A stretch of DNA of 64,000 nucleotides from DQWO01 sp964478545. GTDB lineage: Bacteria > Desulfobacterota > Anaeroferrophillalia > Anaeroferrophillales > Anaeroferrophillaceae. The stretch spans positions 1 through 64,000 of the forward strand of contig CAYZIS010000003.1 in assembly GCA_964478545.1 (NCBI GenBank), read 5' to 3'. The stretch's first letter is position 1. Every line of letters begins with the position of its first letter. This document shows positions 26,176 through 35,604 of the stretch, one piece after another. The position numbers were made by a program, and so were the translations under genes. The notes under the pieces are model-generated. The model worked only from the letters and a program-made list of their open reading frames with translations, was not told the DNA's origin and did no database searches.

Positions 26176-26493
26176 ATGGAAATTTCTACGCTTGCACGAA
26201 AATTCCTGCTCCTGGGAATTGGCGCCTTGTCTTTGACCGAGGAACGCCTGGAACAAATCATCTCCGGCATGGTGAAAAAGGGGGAAATAAGTCGTCAGGA
26301 GGGTCGTGATCTGGTTCAGGAAATGCTGAAAAAAATCAAGCAGGAGAAAGATGATCTCTCTGGAAAAATTAAAAAGGAGTTCGACTGCCTGATGGACAAA
26401 GTGGATGTGCCAAAGCAAAGTGAAATTAATGAATTAAAACAAAAAATTGCTGAACTTGAAGCGAAGCTCGAACAACTCCATCCGGCCGAATGA
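26176..26493 (+). CDS. Phasin-like / PHA granule-associated helical protein
   Basis: A 105-residue, charged, nearly all-helical protein. A hydrophobic N-terminal patch (LARKFLLLGIGALSLTEERLE) is followed by the pattern seen in the PhaF/phasin-like family, MVKKGEISRQEGRDLVQEML. The C-terminal coiled coil has regular heptads (ELKQKIAELEAKLEQL). AAGGAGG at 26162-26168 clearly selects ATG 26176; the longer open frame would overlap the kinase gene. It sits 3 nt before the UbiB-kinase gene, a pairing I have seen in related genomes. Its job beside UbiB is unknown, but a membrane- or granule-surface scaffold is plausible. Confidence 0.7.
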   Translation: MEISTLARKFLLLGIGALSLTEERLEQIISGMVKKGEISRQEGRDLVQEMLKKIKQEKDDLSGKIKKEFDCLMDKVDVPKQSEINELKQKIAELEAKLEQLHPAE

Positions 26494-26496
26494 CCT

Positions 26497-28191
26497 ATGG
26501 ATATTCTGAATATTGACCGGACATACAGAAATATCAAAAGATACCGTCAGATTATCGGGGTCTTTATCAGTTATGGTTTTGGCGGCATCATTGAGCAGCT
26601 TAATATTGACTATTACTTCGCCTTGGGGAAAAATATAATTACCCTCAATCGAAGCGGGCGTAAAAAGCTTATTCGCTACAGTAATGCCCAGCGTTTCAGG
26701 ATGGTACTTGAAGAGTTGGGACCCACTTTTATTAAGTTTGGGCAGATGATCTCAACCCGCCATGATTTCATCCCCCCGGCGGTTATCAACGAATTAAAAA
26801 AATTGCAGGATGATGTCCCTTCCTTTCCCTATGAAGAGGTGGTAGCGGTCATAGAATCATCTATGGAGGCCAAAATACATGAGGTGTTTCCCGAATTCAT
26901 TGTTGAACCGGTGGCTGCCGCTTCAATTTCTCAGGTACATAAAGCCAGGCTGGTTTCCGGAGAGCAGGTTGCAGTAAAAGTGCAACGTCCGGGTATTGCT
27001 GCCACGATTGAAACCGATATTGATATTATGATGAACCTGGCCCGCCTGATCGACAGACATGTTCAGGAACTGCAAATTTATGATACTGTGGGGGTGGTCA
27101 GAGAATTTGCCAAGACCATTCGCAAGGAACTTGATTTTCAGATTGAAGGGCGTCATGTTGATCGTTTTGCGGCAAATTTCAAGGATGATCCAAACGTTTT
27201 CATTACTCCGATCCACTGGGCCGTCAGTACCCGCGAAGTATTGACCATGGATTGGGTTGAGGGAATTAAAATTGATAACATTGAAGCACTGATTGAGGCT
27301 GGTCTTGACCCGAAAATTATTGCTGAAAACGGCGCGACCCTCATTTTACGGCAGGTGCTTGAATTCGGAATCTTTCATGGAGATCCCCACCCGGGCAATC
27401 TTATGGTTTTGCCGGATAATGTCATTGCCCCACTGGATTTTGGTATTGTTGGACATTTAGATGAAGAATTAAAGCAGCTGGTTTTGGATTTGGTGCTGGC
27501 CATTATTAGCCGTGACATTCGGCAGTTAACCAGTATCCTTTCAACCGTGGGGGTTATCGATGAAGACCTGGTTAACATGAGGGAGCTGCATGCCGATCTC
27601 TATGATTTTGTTGACCGCTATTACGGTATTCCCTTGCACCAGTTAGAAGTCGCCACTTTAATTAAAGATTTCATTGCTATTACCAGTCATCATCATATCC
27701 GTTTTCTTCCTGATATGATGCTGTTGGTCAAAACACTGGTTACCATTGAGGGAGTGGGCCGAAATCTTGATCCTGATTTCGACATGATCAGTCATGCCGC
27801 TCCTTTTGTTAAAGAGTTGGTGGCAAAGCGCATGTCGCCGAAATATCTGAGCAAGATTGCCTGGCGTCAACTGCGCGAACTGCAAAACCTGATGAAGATG
27901 TTGCCCCGGGAAACCCAGGAGATTCTGAAGAAAATCAGTAAAGGAAAACTGAAGATTGAATTTGAACATGTGGGGTTAGACCCACTGGGAAAAAATCTTG
28001 ACCGGATAGCTAACCGATTATCATTCAGCCTGATTGTTTCAGCCACTATCGTTGCTTCGTCGCTGATTATGATGACTGATACCGGTTATATGTTTATGGG
28101 CTATCCGGTGCTGGGAATTATCGGTTACCTGGCAGCCGGAGGTCTGGGTTTCTGGCTGGCTATTGCCATACTCCGATCAGGAAGGATGTAA
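26497..28191 (+). CDS. ubiB: UbiB/ABC1 (ADCK) family atypical kinase
   Basis: A 564-residue membrane-anchored atypical kinase/ATPase linked to isoprenoid quinone biosynthesis. Diagnostic motifs are KFGQMISTR (the KxGQ signature), EPVAAASISQVHKA with the alanine-rich loop replacing a glycine-rich loop, VAVKVQRPG with the ATP-binding Lys, HGDPHPGN (catalytic loop) and LDFG. Two hydrophobic helices at the C-terminus (about 505-525 and 532-560) anchor it in the inner membrane. The length is standard. It forms a two-gene unit with the phasin-like protein. The organism probably makes menaquinone, in which case the name UbiB reflects the family more than the product. Confidence 0.87.
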   Translation: MDILNIDRTYRNIKRYRQIIGVFISYGFGGIIEQLNIDYYFALGKNIITLNRSGRKKLIRYSNAQRFRMVLEELGPTFIKFGQMISTRHDFIPPAVINELKKLQDDVPSFPYEEVVAVIESSMEAKIHEVFPEFIVEPVAAASISQVHKARLVSGEQVAVKVQRPGIAATIETDIDIMMNLARLIDRHVQELQIYDTVGVVREFAKTIRKELDFQIEGRHVDRFAANFKDDPNVFITPIHWAVSTREVLTMDWVEGIKIDNIEALIEAGLDPKIIAENGATLILRQVLEFGIFHGDPHPGNLMVLPDNVIAPLDFGIVGHLDEELKQLVLDLVLAIISRDIRQLTSILSTVGVIDEDLVNMRELHADLYDFVDRYYGIPLHQLEVATLIKDFIAITSHHHIRFLPDMMLLVKTLVTIEGVGRNLDPDFDMISHAAPFVKELVAKRMSPKYLSKIAWRQLRELQNLMKMLPRETQEILKKISKGKLKIEFEHVGLDPLGKNLDRIANRLSFSLIVSATIVASSLIMMTDTGYMFMGYPVLGIIGYLAAGGLGFWLAIAILRSGRM

Positions 28192-28217
28192 GAGAACAAA
28201 AAATAAACAATTATTTT

Positions 28218-28284
28218 CAAGATGTCCGGGTATGGCTCTCGCTCATTCTCGCCGGCCGTCCTGGCCGGCTTCCGAGCATTTTGG
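28218..28284. repeat. Family A repeat, degraded copy A4
   Basis: Only the core remains: AGATGTCCGGG, GGCTCTCGCTCATTCTCGCC and a GCCGGCC/GGCCGGC hairpin, ending in a decayed arm at the thrC 3' end. The terminal 13-bp repeats are absent. Its hairpin could help terminate both converging transcripts. Confidence 0.6.
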
Positions 28285-28289
28285 AGACT

Positions 28290-29687
28290 TTATAAAATCT
28301 TCCTGATATATTCTTTAATCTTTTTTGTCTCAGGCGGCAGGATTTTAAAGCGGCATTCACGCTGGTCAATATCCTCCAGGGATGCGGGAATCGGGGGGTA
28401 ACTACCGATAGCCCGGTGAACCGCATCAGGAAACTTTGCCGGGTGGGCGGTAGCCAGGCAGATATATGTTGACTTATTATTCCCTTCTTCGCGACGCGAC
28501 TGCTGGGCCACCTTGACTCCAACGGCGGTATGGGGATCGAGAATATATCCTGTCTGTTGATAAAGATCGGCTATGGTGGATAAAGTTTCATCATTGGTGG
28601 CAAAGCCAGTGGTAAAATCTTTTTGTACCTGTAGCAGTTTTTCCCTGCTGACGCTAATTGTTCCATTGTCCTTGAGCTGGGCGAATGAATCCCTGACTTT
28701 TTCACCGTTGCCATCAAGCAAATAATACAGATAGCGTTCAAAATTACTGGCCACCTGGATATCCATTGACGGACTCCAGGTAGGAACCACTTCACTGTAC
28801 TGGTAAACGCCGGTTGAAATAAAGCGGTTCAAGATATTGTTTTCATTACTGGCCAGTATCAACCTCCTGATCGGCAAACCCATCCTTTTGGCCAGGTAAC
28901 CCGCAAAGATATTGCCAAAATTTCCGCTGGGGACCACTATGTCCACAGTTTTTCGTTCACTGTCTGGCAATTGCAGGTAAGCGGAAAAGTAATAAACAAT
29001 CTGAGCCATAATCCGAGCCCAGTTGATGGAATTGACCGCTCCCAGATGAAATTCCTGTTTAAAGTCCAGATCGGCAAAAATTTCTTTGACGATGCGCTGA
29101 CCGTCATCAAAGGTTCCTTCGATCGCAATATTGAAAACATTATGGTCAAGCACGGAAGTCATTTGCTTTTCCTGGATGGGACTGACCTTGCCATGGGGAT
29201 GAATGATGAAAATATTAATATGATCTTTGCCCCGGACGCCGTAAATAGCGGCACTGCCGGTATCCCCGGAGGTGGCCCCGAGAATGTTGAGAGATTCCTG
29301 GCGCTCAACCAGGATCCAGGCAAAAAGATTACCTAGAAACTGCAGGGCTATATCCTTAAAAGCCAGAGTCTGGCCGTGAAAAAGTTCAAGGATGTAGATA
29401 TCGTCCTGTTTGACCAGGGGGGAAATGGCTGGATGATTGAAAGTTGAATAGCTTTGTTTGATGAGGTTTTGCAGCACGTCAGAGGGAATGTCACTGCCGA
29501 CGTAAGGACGAAAAAGAGTTATGGCCAGTTCCTGATAGGTCAGATCCCGGAATCGATCAATGTCATCGTTGCTGAAGTGGGGGATAGTTTCAGGCAGCAG
29601 CAGACCGCCATCGGTAGCCAGGCCCATCATGACCGCATCGATAAAACTGACGGGCTCAATTCTTCCCCTGGTACTTATATATTTCAT
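28290..29687 (-). CDS. thrC: Threonine synthase
   Basis: A 465-residue PLP enzyme converting O-phosphohomoserine to threonine. The N-terminal MKYISTRGR and DGGLLLPE, then ELFHGQTLAFKDIALQFLGN with cofactor Lys111, are characteristic. Other matches are ATSGDTGSAAIYG (phosphate-binding loop), VNSINWARIMAQIVYYF, and VVPSGNFGNIFAGYLAKRMG. The length fits the longer E. coli/yeast-like group. No other threonine-pathway gene is adjacent. On the minus strand it is preceded by two very small ORFs and hemE and may share their transcript. Confidence 0.93.
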   Translation of the reverse strand: MKYISTRGRIEPVSFIDAVMMGLATDGGLLLPETIPHFSNDDIDRFRDLTYQELAITLFRPYVGSDIPSDVLQNLIKQSYSTFNHPAISPLVKQDDIYILELFHGQTLAFKDIALQFLGNLFAWILVERQESLNILGATSGDTGSAAIYGVRGKDHINIFIIHPHGKVSPIQEKQMTSVLDHNVFNIAIEGTFDDGQRIVKEIFADLDFKQEFHLGAVNSINWARIMAQIVYYFSAYLQLPDSERKTVDIVVPSGNFGNIFAGYLAKRMGLPIRRLILASNENNILNRFISTGVYQYSEVVPTWSPSMDIQVASNFERYLYYLLDGNGEKVRDSFAQLKDNGTISVSREKLLQVQKDFTTGFATNDETLSTIADLYQQTGYILDPHTAVGVKVAQQSRREEGNNKSTYICLATAHPAKFPDAVHRAIGSYPPIPASLEDIDQRECRFKILPPETKKIKEYIRKIL

Positions 29688-29704
29688 TGATACCTTACAG
29701 GCCC

Positions 29705-29818
29705 CTATCTTTTGCGCTGTTTCAGTTGTTTTCTCAGCTGTTCGATAAGAAAATCTTTCTTGTTAATAGTATGCTGTAATCCTTCTATTTTTTTCTGTAG
29801 TCACCACTCTGCTTTCAT
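29705..29818 (-). pseudogene. Possible tiny coiled-coil ORF interrupted by TGA
   Basis: From ATG at 29818 the frame reads five codons (MKAEW), an in-frame TGA, then 31 sense codons to TAG at 29705. The part after the TGA is strongly heptad-like (KKIEGLQ, FLIEQLRKQLKQRKR). It ends 17 nt before thrC. It may be a decayed small gene, a gene using another start, or chance. I see no Sec-insertion structure I would defend. Confidence 0.2.
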
Positions 29819-29840
29819 ACTCAAGTCTTGCTCTATGATT

Positions 29841-29951
29841 TTACTTTGCCAGGTAAATGGCAAACAGTAACAAGGCGGCAACCATTACTACTACCAGAAA
29901 ATTGGCAAAATTGCCAAGACGTGATTTAACCAGCCTGAGATTTGTACTCAT
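29841..29951 (-). CDS. Predicted 36-residue single-span membrane peptide
   Basis: Begins 9 nt after the hemE stop. The peptide has a basic start (MSTNLRLVKSRLGNFAN) followed by one hydrophobic helix (FLVVVMVAALLLFAIYLA) and ends in Lys. That positive-inside, single-span pattern is what small membrane proteins look like. It has no strong ribosome binding site and would depend on coupling to hemE. I do not recognise the family. The composition argues against chance, but it is unproven. Confidence 0.4.
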   Translation of the reverse strand: MSTNLRLVKSRLGNFANFLVVVMVAALLLFAIYLAK

Positions 29952-29960
29952 CTTGTCAAT

Positions 29961-30992
29961 CTAGCGAGCTGAAAATTCATGTACCGCATCAATCATCGCT
30001 TTTGCATGATCAATGGGAGTAGTGGGGAGAATCCCATGCCCCAGGTTGAAAATATGTCCAGGCTTGCCATCGGCCTGGCGCAGGATCCTGGCCACCCGGT
30101 TTCTGATTTCACTGATCGGGGCGAAGAGGATAATGGGATCCAGATTTCCCTGAATTCCCTGTTGGTCACCAATAATCTTCCAGGCCGTATCCAGATCAAT
30201 GCGCCAATCAACCCCGATAACATCACCGCCGGCATCACGAACCATATCCAACAAAGTAGATGCCTGGTTGGCGAAATGAATCATGGGAACATTAAAGCTG
30301 GAGAGGGTCTGGAATATTTTCCGACTATAGGGATAGACGTATTCATAGTAATCAGCCCGGTTCAGGCAGCCAACCCAACTGTCAAACAGCTGAACAACCT
30401 GGACGCCGGCATCAATCTGGGCCGACAGGTAGGATATTACCACATCAGTAATTTTGACCATCAGTTGATGGTAGAGTTTTGGCTCGGTATACATCAGGGT
30501 CTTAACGTACTGGTACTGGCGGGAGCCGCCTCCTTCAACCAGGTAGCTGGCCAGGGTGAAAGGGGCGCCGGAAAAACCGATCAATGGCACTTTACCCTCT
30601 AGCTCACGGCGCAGTATGCGGATGGCCTCCATGACAAAAGGCACTACTTCCCGGGCATCAATGACTGAAAGTTTGTCGATATCAGCTGCCGTCCTGATCG
30701 GGTGGTTAAGTACGGGTCCCCGGCCTTCGATAAATTCAAAGCCGGCACCCATTCCTTCGAGGGGTACCAGTATGTCGGAAAATAGAATCGCGGCATCAAT
30801 TTCCATCCGCCGTAAGGGCTGCAATGTTACCTCAACCGCCAATTCAGGCTGTTTGCACATTTCCCAGAAAGAATGTTTTTTTCGTAAAGCCCGGTATTCA
30901 GGCAGATAACGTCCGGCCTGACGCATCATCCACACCGGAGTACAATCCGCGGGTTCTCGACGGCAAGCCCGTAAAAAACGACTATTTTCCAT
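29961..30992 (-). CDS. hemE: Uroporphyrinogen III decarboxylase
   Basis: A 343-residue cytoplasmic enzyme that removes four carboxyl groups from uroporphyrinogen III to give coproporphyrinogen III. The N-terminal PVWMMRQAGRYLPEYR is the family signature and contains the substrate-binding arginines. FSDILVPLEGMG contains the catalytic Asp, GFSGAPFTLASYLVEGGGS is the second signature, and the C-terminal FNLGHGILPTTPIDH is also diagnostic. The length is typical. It is divergent from uvrB. AAGGAGAA lies just upstream of the ATG on the minus strand. Confidence 0.95.
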   Translation of the reverse strand: MENSRFLRACRREPADCTPVWMMRQAGRYLPEYRALRKKHSFWEMCKQPELAVEVTLQPLRRMEIDAAILFSDILVPLEGMGAGFEFIEGRGPVLNHPIRTAADIDKLSVIDAREVVPFVMEAIRILRRELEGKVPLIGFSGAPFTLASYLVEGGGSRQYQYVKTLMYTEPKLYHQLMVKITDVVISYLSAQIDAGVQVVQLFDSWVGCLNRADYYEYVYPYSRKIFQTLSSFNVPMIHFANQASTLLDMVRDAGGDVIGVDWRIDLDTAWKIIGDQQGIQGNLDPIILFAPISEIRNRVARILRQADGKPGHIFNLGHGILPTTPIDHAKAMIDAVHEFSAR

Positions 30993-31135
30993 AAGAATTC
31001 TCCTTTATTTAATCCTTGCTTTTCATAACATGGGAGTTGCCGATGATTCAAGCAAATTGTGTACAATTGCAATGAGACATTGCCTGTGTTATAGCGGGTA
31101 CTTGCTCCATACAATCTATTTTGGTGAACCAGGCT

Positions 31136-33136
31136 ATGCAACATCAGTATACCATCCATTCAACTTTTCAACCCCAGGGAGATCAGCCAAAGGCCATTGA
31201 CAGCCTTGCTGATGGACTTGCAAAGGGTGTGCGTGAGCAGGTTCTTATGGGGGTAACTGGTTCAGGTAAAACTTTTACCTTGGCCCAGGTTATTGCCCGA
31301 ACCGGGAGAACAACACTGGTTATTGCACCCAATAAAACCCTGGCCGCTCAGCTTTACCAGGAGTTTAAGGATTTGTTTCCGGAAAACAAGGTGGAATATT
31401 TCGTCAGTTATTATGATTATTATCAACCTGAGGCCTATATCCCCACCACTGATACCTATATTGAAAAAGATTCTTCCATTAATGAACAGATTGATAAATT
31501 GCGTCATGCTGCCACCGTGGCCCTGTTGGAACGGGAAGATGTCATTATCGTTGCCAGCGTCTCATGTATATATGGGTTGGGCTCCCCGGAAGCCTACCAG
31601 GGCATGCTTTTATATCTCGAAGTGGGTCGGGAAATACAGCGTGAGGAAATACTGCATAAATTGATAGATATCCAATATCAGCGTAATGATATTGATTTTC
31701 ATCGGGGTACATTTCGAGTTCGGGGTGAAGTCATTGATGTTTTCCCGGCCAACATGGAGGAAAGGGCATTACGGCTGGAGTTTTTTGGCAGTGAGTTAGA
31801 CAACCTGTCAATTTTTGATCCTCTAACGGGCAGAGTTATTGAAAAACGGATAAAATTTACGGTTTATCCTGCCAGTCACTATGTGACGCCGGAGGAAAAT
31901 CGTACCAAGGCAATGAAAGCTATTCGCCAGGAGTTGCAGGAACGCCTGCAATTTTTAAAATCGCAAAACCAGCTGCTAGAAGCCCAGCGGCTGGAGCAAC
32001 GGACCATATTTGATCTTGAAATGCTTGAGCAGATGGGGCATTGCCAGGGGATTGAAAATTATTCCCGTCACCTGACTGGGCGCCAACCCGGAGATCCACC
32101 TCCAACCCTGATGGACTATCTACCCCAAAATCATTTACTGATTGTCGATGAAAGCCATGTTACTATTCCTCAAATAAGAGGCATGTATCGTGGTGATCGT
32201 TCACGCAAGGAAACTTTGGTTAACTATGGGTTTCGATTGCCTTCAGCTCTGGATAACCGACCGCTGAAATTTGATGAATTCGAGCAGATGATTAACCAGA
32301 TTATTTATGTTTCAGCAACCCCGGGAGACTATGAACTTGAACATGTCGGGTCCGAACATGTTGTCGAACAGATTATCCGGCCAACCGGACTGGTTGACCC
32401 TGAAGTCATGGTTCTGCCGGCCAGCAATCAGGTTGATGATTTGATTCCGCAGCTCAGTAAAGTCATTGGGCGTCATGAAAGGGCGCTGGTAACAACGTTG
32501 ACCAAACGCATGGCGGAAGATCTCAGCAGCTACCTGCAACAACTTGGTTTTAAGGTTCGCTACCTCCATAGCGATATTGATACTCTGGAAAGGACAGAGC
32601 TTATTCGCAACCTGAGGCTGGGGACTTTTGATATTCTGGTGGGAATCAATCTCCTGCGGGAAGGGCTTGATATTCCCGAAGTTTCACTGGTTGCCATTCT
32701 GGATGCGGATAAAGAGGGGTTTTTGCGTTCACACCGATCACTGATTCAGACATCCGGACGGGCCTCCCGCAATCTGCATGGGATGATCATCATGTATGCC
32801 GACCGGGTAACCGGTTCGATGAGTAGCGCTATCAACGAGATGGAAAGGCGGAGGGAAGTTCAGCAGCAGTATAATGAACTTTACCATATTACCCCTCAAA
32901 GTGTGGTGAAGAGGGTGCAGGAATCACTGGAAACCGGCTATGGGACTGAATCAGGGCAGACTGCAGCCGATGAAGATCTGGGACCGATACTGGCGCAGGG
33001 GAACAGAGTATGCGAACGAACCATTAAACGATGGGAAAGAGAAATGGATAAGGCCGCTAAAGAACTTAATTTTGAACGGGCAGCGGAACTGCGAGACCGG
33101 ATAAAAAAATTAAAAACCGAAATTATTTTAGCCTGA
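31136..33136 (+). CDS. uvrB: Excinuclease ABC subunit B
   Basis: A 666-residue helicase-like subunit that loads damaged DNA for UvrC incision. It contains Walker A MGVTGSGKTFT, the beta-hairpin region YYDYYQPEAYIP, DESH, ATP-binding motif VI QTSGRASRN, and a C-terminal UVR domain (EMDKAAKELNFERAAELRD) that binds UvrC. I choose ATG 31136 because MQHQYTIHSTFQPQGDQP aligns with typical UvrB starts; the in-frame TTG at 31121 would add five residues. No good Shine-Dalgarno precedes either. Its length is normal. Confidence 0.95.
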   Translation: MQHQYTIHSTFQPQGDQPKAIDSLADGLAKGVREQVLMGVTGSGKTFTLAQVIARTGRTTLVIAPNKTLAAQLYQEFKDLFPENKVEYFVSYYDYYQPEAYIPTTDTYIEKDSSINEQIDKLRHAATVALLEREDVIIVASVSCIYGLGSPEAYQGMLLYLEVGREIQREEILHKLIDIQYQRNDIDFHRGTFRVRGEVIDVFPANMEERALRLEFFGSELDNLSIFDPLTGRVIEKRIKFTVYPASHYVTPEENRTKAMKAIRQELQERLQFLKSQNQLLEAQRLEQRTIFDLEMLEQMGHCQGIENYSRHLTGRQPGDPPPTLMDYLPQNHLLIVDESHVTIPQIRGMYRGDRSRKETLVNYGFRLPSALDNRPLKFDEFEQMINQIIYVSATPGDYELEHVGSEHVVEQIIRPTGLVDPEVMVLPASNQVDDLIPQLSKVIGRHERALVTTLTKRMAEDLSSYLQQLGFKVRYLHSDIDTLERTELIRNLRLGTFDILVGINLLREGLDIPEVSLVAILDADKEGFLRSHRSLIQTSGRASRNLHGMIIMYADRVTGSMSSAINEMERRREVQQQYNELYHITPQSVVKRVQESLETGYGTESGQTAADEDLGPILAQGNRVCERTIKRWEREMDKAAKELNFERAAELRDRIKKLKTEIILA

Positions 33137-33167
33137 ACGGCAAAACTTTTTCGATTGACGGAAGATC

Positions 33168-35552
33168 ATGAATAATTGTCGGCGCAAAATAAGTGCATGG
33201 CTCAAGATCATTATCATCCTGCCTATAGTATTATCATTTCATCCTCCTTCTCCCTGTTCTGCAAAGTCGTTCCCTGTCGATAAATCATCATTTTCTCCCT
33301 TTACCACCATTATCAAATCTCTTTCCATCAGCCGGCCGACAATTGTGATTAATGTGGATGACTTGAAAAAATCATCCGCCAGGAAAACAAATGATGATAA
33401 ATTTTTTCAATACCTGAAACTTTTCCCCACTATTGAGCAGGGCAACATCAGCGGTCTGAGAATAGTGCTTCTGAGCAGAATCAATAAATGGAAGCTTGTT
33501 CTGAACAATCTCACCCTTATTATCAATGACTTACAGCCTGAAAAAAAGTCCCGGTGGCGATTAACCGGCACCTATAAATTGCAGCATCCTGCCCTTAAAG
33601 TATCAGGTACCATTTTCCTGGAACTGCAACTGGATACAAGGAAAAAGAAGTTCAATGGCAGAGGAAAACTGACAGTCACCGGCAAATCATCGGATCATAT
33701 GTATGCTTTTAGCATGCCCATCATCATTGATGAAAATCTGGTGTTGAAACCAGAATTATCTTTTGATGGTCATGTTCCCATCGCTTCTGAACTGCAGATT
33801 ATGCTGCCATCTTCAGATCACCCTTTATGGAAGGTTGATTGCAGTGGGGAGATAACGGATCCAGTGCCGCTTGCTGCAATGCTGCGAATAAATAATCCGT
33901 CAGCTGAAGTACTGCTTCCGAAAAACGGGCAGCTTTATTACCGGCTGACCCTTGCAGGGGGAAAAATATTTCTCCGGCCACCTTATGATGTAAGCCTGCA
34001 GCTGAAGGCAAAAAAGTTTCAGTTCCAGTCGGTTAATTCTGATGTCGCAATCGAAGATGCCGGTTTTTTTCTGGATGCTTCCTTACCGGTTCCAAAAAAT
34101 GGTCCTGGATTGTTGAAAATGACGACTATGATTCATGGTGGTCCGTTTCTATGGTATAACTATTTTTGGGATTTAACCGGCCGGAATGCCAGTGGCACCT
34201 TTGAATGCATCCTGCCATTTTATAATGGATTTCCAGTGCTGGATTCGGGTATCACTTTTTCTGGCAGGATTAAAGCTGATCCACTCTGGACTGGTTCACT
34301 GGCCGGAAGCTGGTCCCCTGAGAAAGGAACATTGTCTTTTACTGGCCAGCCCATGGATATTGCCCGAAGTATTAAAATATTCATGCCGGAGTTTCTGAAT
34401 GAACAGCCGCAGATGTTGAAGGGGTTGGAAGCTGAAGGACGTTATCAGTTTTCGGCAACAATGGAAAAAGAAGGTCACAAAATCACTCTAATCGATGGAA
34501 AGATATCACTAAACGAGGTGAATATTGTCAGTAAAGGATATGGTCAATTATATGATCTTGAAGTTTCAATGCCATTGGCCGGTCTGGCATGGGATGCTAA
34601 AGATGATAAAACGGAAAAATTGCAGGTCAGCGACCAGTCAGCACCAATGATACTGAAATTTGGGTCTATCACCGGCCCTTACCTCCAGGCAAAAGCCCAA
34701 ACCATTCCGGTTAATTGGGGAGCTGAAAGTTTATCCATTCCGACGATGTTCAAGGTTGCCGTTCTTGGTTGTCCAATCAACATTAGCAACTTCATGATTC
34801 ATTATCCATTACTGACAACGCAACGACGGGCTGAATTGCAGCTGGATATTAGGCCTGCTCCACTGGAGAATCAATTACCTGAGCTGCCGGTTTCTGCAAA
34901 AATTACTGACTTGATAAACGAAATTCGCCATCATCTGCAGGCTGGTCTTACCCTGTCCTTTGCCAGAAACCAACTTGAAACGCAGGGGAAGGTTCAATTT
35001 CCTCTTTTTTCCGGCCAGATAAACATTGGAAATATTCAACTTCGCCGGCTATTTTCTACGTCAAGGGTCATTTCCCTGGATATGGAGGCCAGAGAGCTGA
35101 ATCTGCAGAAAGTCACCGACCTGGTTCAGGCGGGGTCAGCAACAGGAATTATTGATTTAAACCTGAAAAATTTTGAAATTTCCTATGGACAACCATCCAA
35201 ATTTGATTTAGAAATTAAATCAGTTAAAACTTCAGGCGTATCTCAAAAAATCAGCGTCGAAGCGATTGAAAACCTTTCTATGATTAGTTCCGGCAGCAGT
35301 GCCGGTCATGGTTTGCTTAACGTCGGCATTAACCGGTTTTTCAGTCATTATCGCTATGGAAAAATTGGTTTATATTGTCGTTTGCGTGATGATGCTTTTC
35401 AGCTGCGGGGTCTTATCCATCAGGGTGGTCGGGAATATGTTGTTAAACGAGGGATCCTGACGGGAGTTAATGTGATTAATTACAACCCTGATAATCGGAT
35501 CAGCTTCCGGGATATGCAGGAAAGGGTATTACGGATTTTCAACAAGAAATGA
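33168..35552 (+). CDS. YdbH-like AsmA-type exported protein
   Basis: A 794-residue protein with an N-terminal signal/anchor (basic MNNCRRK then WLKIIIILPIVLSFHP) and a long beta-rich body without further membrane spans. The C-terminal region (IENLSMISSGSSAGHGLL, GKIGLYCRLRDDAFQLRG, and REYVVKRGILTGVNVINYN) matches the end of YdbH-family proteins. These are AsmA-like inner-membrane-anchored bridges that move phospholipid to the outer membrane in E. coli together with lipoprotein YnbE and chaperone YdbL. The next gene carries a lipobox and a YdbL-like tail, so the functional cluster is conserved. The similarity covers mainly the C-terminal third; the rest is inferred. Confidence 0.68.
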   Translation: MNNCRRKISAWLKIIIILPIVLSFHPPSPCSAKSFPVDKSSFSPFTTIIKSLSISRPTIVINVDDLKKSSARKTNDDKFFQYLKLFPTIEQGNISGLRIVLLSRINKWKLVLNNLTLIINDLQPEKKSRWRLTGTYKLQHPALKVSGTIFLELQLDTRKKKFNGRGKLTVTGKSSDHMYAFSMPIIIDENLVLKPELSFDGHVPIASELQIMLPSSDHPLWKVDCSGEITDPVPLAAMLRINNPSAEVLLPKNGQLYYRLTLAGGKIFLRPPYDVSLQLKAKKFQFQSVNSDVAIEDAGFFLDASLPVPKNGPGLLKMTTMIHGGPFLWYNYFWDLTGRNASGTFECILPFYNGFPVLDSGITFSGRIKADPLWTGSLAGSWSPEKGTLSFTGQPMDIARSIKIFMPEFLNEQPQMLKGLEAEGRYQFSATMEKEGHKITLIDGKISLNEVNIVSKGYGQLYDLEVSMPLAGLAWDAKDDKTEKLQVSDQSAPMILKFGSITGPYLQAKAQTIPVNWGAESLSIPTMFKVAVLGCPINISNFMIHYPLLTTQRRAELQLDIRPAPLENQLPELPVSAKITDLINEIRHHLQAGLTLSFARNQLETQGKVQFPLFSGQINIGNIQLRRLFSTSRVISLDMEARELNLQKVTDLVQAGSATGIIDLNLKNFEISYGQPSKFDLEIKSVKTSGVSQKISVEAIENLSMISSGSSAGHGLLNVGINRFFSHYRYGKIGLYCRLRDDAFQLRGLIHQGGREYVVKRGILTGVNVINYNPDNRISFRDMQERVLRIFNKK

Positions 35553-35604
35553 TCATTCCAAAAAATTTTCAGAAATCGTTAAACCTCAATAAGTGGAGAA
35601 GATC

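Noticed and set aside
29705..29818. Selenoprotein with UGA at codon 6
   Set aside because: No defensible insertion structure and no known family; a decayed or mis-started ORF is simpler.
29979..30602. 207-residue plus-strand open frame opposite hemE
   Set aside because: Antisense shadow of a strongly conserved hemE; no ribosome site and no recognisable domain.
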